Of a DNA stretch of 64,000 nucleotides, positions 60,121 through 64,000 are shown piece after piece. Within the stretch, counting starts at the first letter, position 1; each line of letters begins with the position of its first letter. Where the stretch lies: NCBI RefSeq assembly GCF_900249755.1, contig NZ_LT976854.1, positions 2,022,927-2,086,926 of the forward strand. The letters run 5' to 3'. The stretch comes from Cupriavidus taiwanensis. GTDB lineage: Bacteria; Pseudomonadota; Gammaproteobacteria; Burkholderiales; Burkholderiaceae. The translations under genes and the position numbers were made by a program. The notes under the pieces are model-generated. The model saw nothing but the letters and a program-made list of their open reading frames with translations. It did no database searches and was not told where the DNA came from.

Positions 60121-61899
60121 TCACGCCCCCGACGCCGGCAGCACCGCACTCTCCCCCAGCAACATCTCCCCCAGCCCGCGCCCGCCGCGGATCATCGGCC
60201 AGACGTTCTCGCTGCCGTCCACGCGGATATCGAGCAGCACCGTGCGCGAGGTTTGCGCCAGCGCCTCGCGCAGCGCGGGTTCGACCTCGGCCTCGGTGGT
60301 CGCCGACAGGCCGATGTGGCCATACGCACGCGCCAGCGCGGGAAAATCCGGCAGCGCTTCCAGGTAGGACTGCGCGTAGCGCCGCTCGTATTCGACGTGC
60401 TGCAGCTGCCGCACCATGCCCAGGTAGCCGTTGTTGAGCAGCACGATCTTGACCGGCAGGTCGTACTGCTTGCACGTCGACAGTTCTTGAATGCACATCT
60501 GGATCGAGCCATCGCCGGTGATGGCAATCACGTCGCGCGACGGGAAGGCGTGCTTGACCCCCATCGCATAGGGCAGGCCCACGCCCATGGTGCCGAGCCC
60601 GCCCGAGTTGATCCAGCGGCGCGGCTGCGTGAAGCCGTAATGCTGCGCGGCCCACATCTGGTGCTGGCCCACGTCGGAGCAGATGATGGCATCGCCGGCC
60701 AGCCGGCTCAGGGTCTCGATCACATACTGCGGCTTGATGCGCCGGCCATCGCGCGCATAGGCCAGGCAACGCCGCGCGCGCCAGCCCGCGATGCGCTGCC
60801 ACCAGTCGGCATGGTCGGCCAGCGGCGCCTGCGCTTCGCGCAGCGCGGCGTTGAGCGCATCCAGCACGCGCCGCGCGTCGCCGACGATCGGCACGGTGGG
60901 CCGCACGCGCTTGCCGATGCTGGCGGGATCGATGTCGATATGGATGATCTGCCGCGGCGTGGCGCAGAAGTCCGCGACATCGCCGATCACGCGGTCATCG
61001 AAACGCGCGCCGATAGCGACCAGCACATCGCATTCCTGCATGGCGCGGTTGGCCTCGTAGGTGCCGTGCATGCCCGGCATGCCGAGGTAGCGCGCATCGG
61101 CGGCGGAGAACGCGCCCAGCGCCATCAGCGTGGTGGTGACCGGTGCATCCGCAAGCGTCGCCAGTTCGCGCACCGCGGCGGACGCGCCGGCCGTCACCGC
61201 GCCGCCGCCCACGTACAGGTACGGACGGCGCGCCTCCTGCAGCAAGCGGGCGGCCTGCCGGATCTGCCCCGCATGACCGTCCATGGCTGGCCGGTATGAC
61301 CGCATCTCGACCTTGTCCGGATAGTGGAACGGCGCCGTGGCCAGCGCGACATCCTTCGGGATATCGACCAGCACCGGTCCCGGGCGCCCGCTGCGCGCGA
61401 GGTGGAAGGCTTTCTTCAGCGTCACGGCGAGGCTGCCGATGTCGGACACCAGGAAGTTGTGCTTGACGATGGGCCGCGTAATGCCGACCGCATCGCATTC
61501 CTGGAACGCGTCTTCGCCGATCATCGAGGTCGGCACGTTGCCCGACAGCACCACCAGCGGGATCGAATCGAAGTAGGCCGTGGCGATGCCGGTGACGGCG
61601 TTGGTCACGCCCGGGCCGGACGTCACCAGCGCCACGCCGACCTCGCCGGTGGCGCGCGCATAGCCGTCCGCGGCATGCACGGCGGCCTGCTCGTGGCGCA
61701 CCAGCAGGTGGCGCAACAACGCCTGGCCGGCGATGGCGTCGTAGATCGGCAGCACCGCGCCGCCCGGATAGCCCCACACCGTGCGCACGCCTTCGGCGAG
61801 CAGGGCTTCGACAATCATCTCGGCGCCGCGCAGCATGCGCTGCCGGGGTTCGCCGCGCCTGGCAGCGGTATTGCGGAATTCGGGGTGGGGCAGGTTCAT
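60121..61899 (-). CDS. Acetolactate synthase large-subunit-like thiamine diphosphate enzyme
   Basis: A 592-residue enzyme of the acetohydroxyacid synthase type. The catalytic Glu70 lies in VRHEQAAVHAADGYARATGEVG, the FAD/substrate block is CDAVGITRPIVKHNFLV, and the thiamine motif runs from GDGSIQM to IVLLNNGYLG (about 462-492). No regulatory small subunit (ilvN/ilvH) gene lies adjacent, so it is probably not the main biosynthetic enzyme but an accessory carboligase. I start at the ATG at 61899; the open extension upstream lacks homology. Confidence 0.88.
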   Translation of the reverse strand: MNLPHPEFRNTAARRGEPRQRMLRGAEMIVEALLAEGVRTVWGYPGGAVLPIYDAIAGQALLRHLLVRHEQAAVHAADGYARATGEVGVALVTSGPGVTNAVTGIATAYFDSIPLVVLSGNVPTSMIGEDAFQECDAVGITRPIVKHNFLVSDIGSLAVTLKKAFHLARSGRPGPVLVDIPKDVALATAPFHYPDKVEMRSYRPAMDGHAGQIRQAARLLQEARRPYLYVGGGAVTAGASAAVRELATLADAPVTTTLMALGAFSAADARYLGMPGMHGTYEANRAMQECDVLVAIGARFDDRVIGDVADFCATPRQIIHIDIDPASIGKRVRPTVPIVGDARRVLDALNAALREAQAPLADHADWWQRIAGWRARRCLAYARDGRRIKPQYVIETLSRLAGDAIICSDVGQHQMWAAQHYGFTQPRRWINSGGLGTMGVGLPYAMGVKHAFPSRDVIAITGDGSIQMCIQELSTCKQYDLPVKIVLLNNGYLGMVRQLQHVEYERRYAQSYLEALPDFPALARAYGHIGLSATTEAEVEPALREALAQTSRTVLLDIRVDGSENVWPMIRGGRGLGEMLLGESAVLPASGA

Positions 61900-62129
61900 G
61901 GTTGCGCTCTCGATGCGGCCGGCGCGACAGCGCGCGGACCGGAACGAAAATTCTAGGGAGAGGCACACGGCATGGGCTGCCGAAATCCGCTGCCCGCGGC
62001 GGCCGCGGGCGCGGATCATGCCGCGACTGGCGGCGAGTACGAGGCGAATGTTCTGCCGGGCGTTCGGGACACTGCGCGGAACACCGCGCGCGGACGCCAA
62101 TGCCAGTTAAGGCATCGAACACTACCGTC

Positions 62130-62149
62130 ATTCCCGCGCAGGCGGGAAT
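62130..62149. repeat. REP-like dispersed repeat hairpin
   Basis: ATTCCCGC and GCGGGAAT form an 8-bp stem with loop GCAG, within the context CGTCATTCCCGCGCAGGCGG...AATCCAG. This is a well-known type of repeated extragenic element in beta-proteobacteria. I see only one copy in this window. Confidence 0.65.
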
Positions 62150-62265
62150 CCAGCGTCTTTCACGTCCCCTTCGGGGATGTTCCCACCGTCCGTTGCTTTC
62201 TTCCCAACACCGGTTTCGCTGCTTGACGCCACACCCGCGGGATGGGCATCATTCGGTCTTTTCGT

Positions 62266-62286
62266 AAATGCGAATTATTCGCATTT
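62266..62286. promoter_or_regulatory. Fur box (perfect 10-1-10 palindrome)
   Basis: AAATGCGAAT and ATTCGCATTT face each other around a single T. The core matches the Fur 7-1-7 rule TGNNAATNATTNNCA. It lies about 50 bp before the TonB-dependent receptor start and immediately before a TTGACA hexamer, so iron-bound Fur should block transcription when iron is sufficient. Confidence 0.9.
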
Positions 62287-62333
62287 GTATTGACATTTAC
62301 ATACAGGTCTGCCTGTCTTCTGCTGTTCTCCTC

Positions 62334-64000
62334 ATGAGCCGCCAAGTCCGAAGCGCCGCGCGTGCGCGCGCACCCCAACCCCGCCATCTCGCCGTGCTGG
62401 CGCAATTTGCCGTGCTCGCCGGCTTTCCGGCGACGGCCGCGCTGGCGCAGCAAGCCGCGGCGCCGGCCGATGCCGCGTCGCTGCCGGCAGTCACCGTGAG
62501 CGCCTCGGCGGTGGACGATTCCGGCCTGCAGCTTGAGAAAAAGGCCAGCACCGGCGCGCTGGGCTCGCGCACGCAGCTGGACACGCCCTACTCCACCACC
62601 ATCGTCACCGGCGAAGACCTGGCCGAGCGCCAGGTGGCCAAGCTTGGCGATGTGTTCACCATGGATGCGTCGGTCAGCGACAACGGCAACGGCTACAACA
62701 GCTGGTCCAGCTACCTGAGCGTGCGCGGCCTGCAGATCGACTGGCAGAACGGCTTCAAGATCAACGGCCTGCCGTTCGTCGCCTACGGCATCACGCTGCC
62801 CTACGAGCATATGGAGCAGGTCGAGCTGCTCAAGGGACTGCCGGGCTTCATGTACGGCTTCGCCACGCCGGGCGGCATCGTCAACTACGTCACCAAGAAG
62901 CCGACCGACACCTTTACCGCGTCGTTCGAGCTGGGCTACCGCGCCGCCAATGTCTGGAGCGAGCACGTCGACCTGGGCGGCCGCGCCGGCCCCGGCGACA
63001 TGTTCGGCTACCGCCTGAACGCGACGCACGAGGAAGGCACCCCCTACAACGCGCGCAATATCCGGCGCGACAGCGTGTCGCTGGGCCTGGACGCGCGCCT
63101 GACCAGGGACCTGACCTGGACCTTCGATTCGATCTACCAGGACCGCCGCGCCACCGGCCAGATGCCGTCGTTCAGCCTGTGGAGCTACGGCGATACCGCG
63201 CTGCCGGGCGCCGTGTCAGGGCGCATCCGCAATTTCGCCGGCGCCGACCAGCACCTGAACACCAACCTGCAGCTGTACAGCACCGGCCTGCGCTACCAGA
63301 TCAATCCGGACTGGGCGGTCAGCACCAGCTACAGCTTCACCAAGGTCAACCGCAGCCGCAATGAAAGCACCTACAACCTGCTGAACCAGGCCGGCGACTA
63401 CATCGACCAGCGCTACGACACCGCGCAGAACCAGCAGGTGGGGCAATGGCAGGCGATGCTGGAGGGCAAGTTCCGCACCGGCCCGTTCCGGCACCAGCTG
63501 GTGGCGGGACTGTCGTGGCAGAAGCAGATCGACCGCTATGACAACAACGGCTTCGGCGCGGTCATCGGCACCGGCAATATCTTCGCGCCCAACACCAACA
63601 CCTATTACAGCTCGACCGCCTTCAACAAGGTGCGCAACAGCGACATCACGCAGAAATCGGTGTTCGCCAGCGATACCGTGCAGCTGAGCGAGCGCTGGTC
63701 GGTGCTGGCCGGCCTGCGCGTGACCAATTTCGAGCAGAACGGCTATGTGCCGGTCAGCTCCAGCTACAGCAAGAACGGCGTGGTCACGCCGACGCTGGCG
63801 CTGATGTTCAAGCCGGTGCCCACGGCGACCGTCTATGCCAGCTATGTCGAGGCGCTGGAGCCCGGCTCGATCGTGCCGGACGGCTACACCAACGCTCGCC
63901 AGCTGCTCAGCCCGATCCGCAGCAAGCAGTATGAAATCGGCGTCAAGGCCGACCAGGCCGCGTGGAGCGCCACCGCCGCCGCCTTCCGCATCGAGCGCGG
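62334..64000 (+). CDS. TonB-dependent siderophore-type receptor (partial, cut by window edge)
   Basis: An outer-membrane receptor for ferric siderophores. About 555 codons are visible and the frame is open at the right edge. A signal peptide ends near AALAQQ (about residue 39). A TonB-box-like PAVTVSASA follows (about 51-59). The plug domain has TPYSTTIVTGEDLAERQVAKLGDVF, VRGLQIDWQNGFKINGLP and LLKGLPGFMYGFATPGGIVNYVTKKP, as in siderophore receptors of the FhuA/FpvA type. The barrel follows. The Fur box upstream supports iron control. No transporter or esterase partner is seen in the window. Confidence 0.93.
   Translation, partial: MSRQVRSAARARAPQPRHLAVLAQFAVLAGFPATAALAQQAAAPADAASLPAVTVSASAVDDSGLQLEKKASTGALGSRTQLDTPYSTTIVTGEDLAERQVAKLGDVFTMDASVSDNGNGYNSWSSYLSVRGLQIDWQNGFKINGLPFVAYGITLPYEHMEQVELLKGLPGFMYGFATPGGIVNYVTKKPTDTFTASFELGYRAANVWSEHVDLGGRAGPGDMFGYRLNATHEEGTPYNARNIRRDSVSLGLDARLTRDLTWTFDSIYQDRRATGQMPSFSLWSYGDTALPGAVSGRIRNFAGADQHLNTNLQLYSTGLRYQINPDWAVSTSYSFTKVNRSRNESTYNLLNQAGDYIDQRYDTAQNQQVGQWQAMLEGKFRTGPFRHQLVAGLSWQKQIDRYDNNGFGAVIGTGNIFAPNTNTYYSSTAFNKVRNSDITQKSVFASDTVQLSERWSVLAGLRVTNFEQNGYVPVSSSYSKNGVVTPTLALMFKPVPTATVYASYVEALEPGSIVPDGYTNARQLLSPIRSKQYEIGVKADQAAWSATAAAFRIER

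Larger units (their letters stand above)
61900..62333. other. 434-bp region between acetolactate-synthase-like and TonB-receptor genes
   Basis: No gene is supported. It contains a REP-like hairpin (62130-62149), a small TCCCC-TTC-GGGGA hairpin around 62168-62180, the Fur box at 62266-62286, and a TTGACA hexamer (62290-62295) right after it that may be the -35 of the receptor promoter; a matching -10 is weak. Confidence 0.6.

Noticed and set aside
62105-62185. A CRISPR-like or palindromic unit near the right edge.
   Set aside because: Only a single REP-type hairpin and one small second hairpin are present, with no repeat-spacer periodicity.

Overview
The window is very GC-rich DNA with dense genes. 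It carries many tripartite-tricarboxylate (Bug/TctC-type) periplasmic receptors, a type VI secretion locus, and a mosaic of CoA-ester and ring-cleavage catabolic genes, each with its own IclR, LysR, GntR/FCD, AraC, Lrp, ArsR or PaaX regulator. This points to a beta-proteobacterium of the Burkholderiaceae, most likely Cupriavidus or a close relative (inference from gene style; no rRNA marker is present). The left edge cuts a tssF gene and the right edge cuts a TonB-dependent receptor gene.

Layout. (1) 1-4653, minus strand: start of a type VI secretion operon in the order tssB-tssC-hcp-tssE-tssF. A 778-bp gap rich in small dyads follows, then a divergent receiver/LuxR-type regulator. (2) 6445-7623: a glycosyltransferase family 9 gene, less GC-rich than its neighbours. 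(3) 7643-22135: two oppositely oriented catabolic modules. The minus module is Bug receptor, enoyl-CoA hydratase, ADP-forming acyl-CoA synthetase, MmgE/PrpD and IclR. The plus module is MmgE/PrpD, LysR, acyl-CoA dehydrogenase, a second ADP-forming acyl-CoA synthetase and an alpha/beta hydrolase. A second Bug receptor sits at the junction. The same interrupted palindrome, ATTCC-N7-GGAAT, occurs upstream of both arms. (4) 22337-31211: ArsR-type regulator plus small acidic protein, LysR plus zinc alcohol dehydrogenase, a phospholipase D-like lipoprotein, an amino-acid permease with a structured leader, and an exported amidohydrolase. (5) 31301-38961: PaaX-type repressor facing CoA-transferase, enoyl-CoA hydratase/isomerase and desaturase genes, then an outer-membrane channel, a lone Bug receptor and an isochorismatase-like hydrolase.

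(6) 39016-46760: an aceE gene without E2 or E3 genes beside it. Next is an FCD regulator facing a transporter, citryl-CoA-lyase-like and CoA-transferase operon, with two copies of an FCD-type operator between them, then an Lrp-type regulator. (7) 46925-59978: a large, apparently uncharacterised gene group around ring or keto-acid breakdown. It holds AraC, GST, a GlcG/HbpS-like protein, an aromatic-acid transporter, a Tat-exported amidase, two cupins, an FAH-family hydrolase, a porin, a Bug receptor, an RraA-like aldolase, a VOC protein, an alpha/beta hydrolase and an intradiol dioxygenase. (8) 60121-64000: an acetolactate-synthase-like large subunit without a small subunit, a REP-like hairpin, and a TonB-dependent siderophore-type receptor preceded by a near-ideal Fur box.

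The shared logic is capture of organic acids by outer-membrane porins and Bug receptors, activation to CoA esters by CoA transferases or ADP-forming synthetases, and then beta-oxidation-like or lyase steps. The most original signals are the mirror-image MmgE/PrpD modules with a shared operator, the FCD operator pair, and the 46.9-60 kb cluster. No IS element, tRNA, rRNA or CRISPR array was seen.
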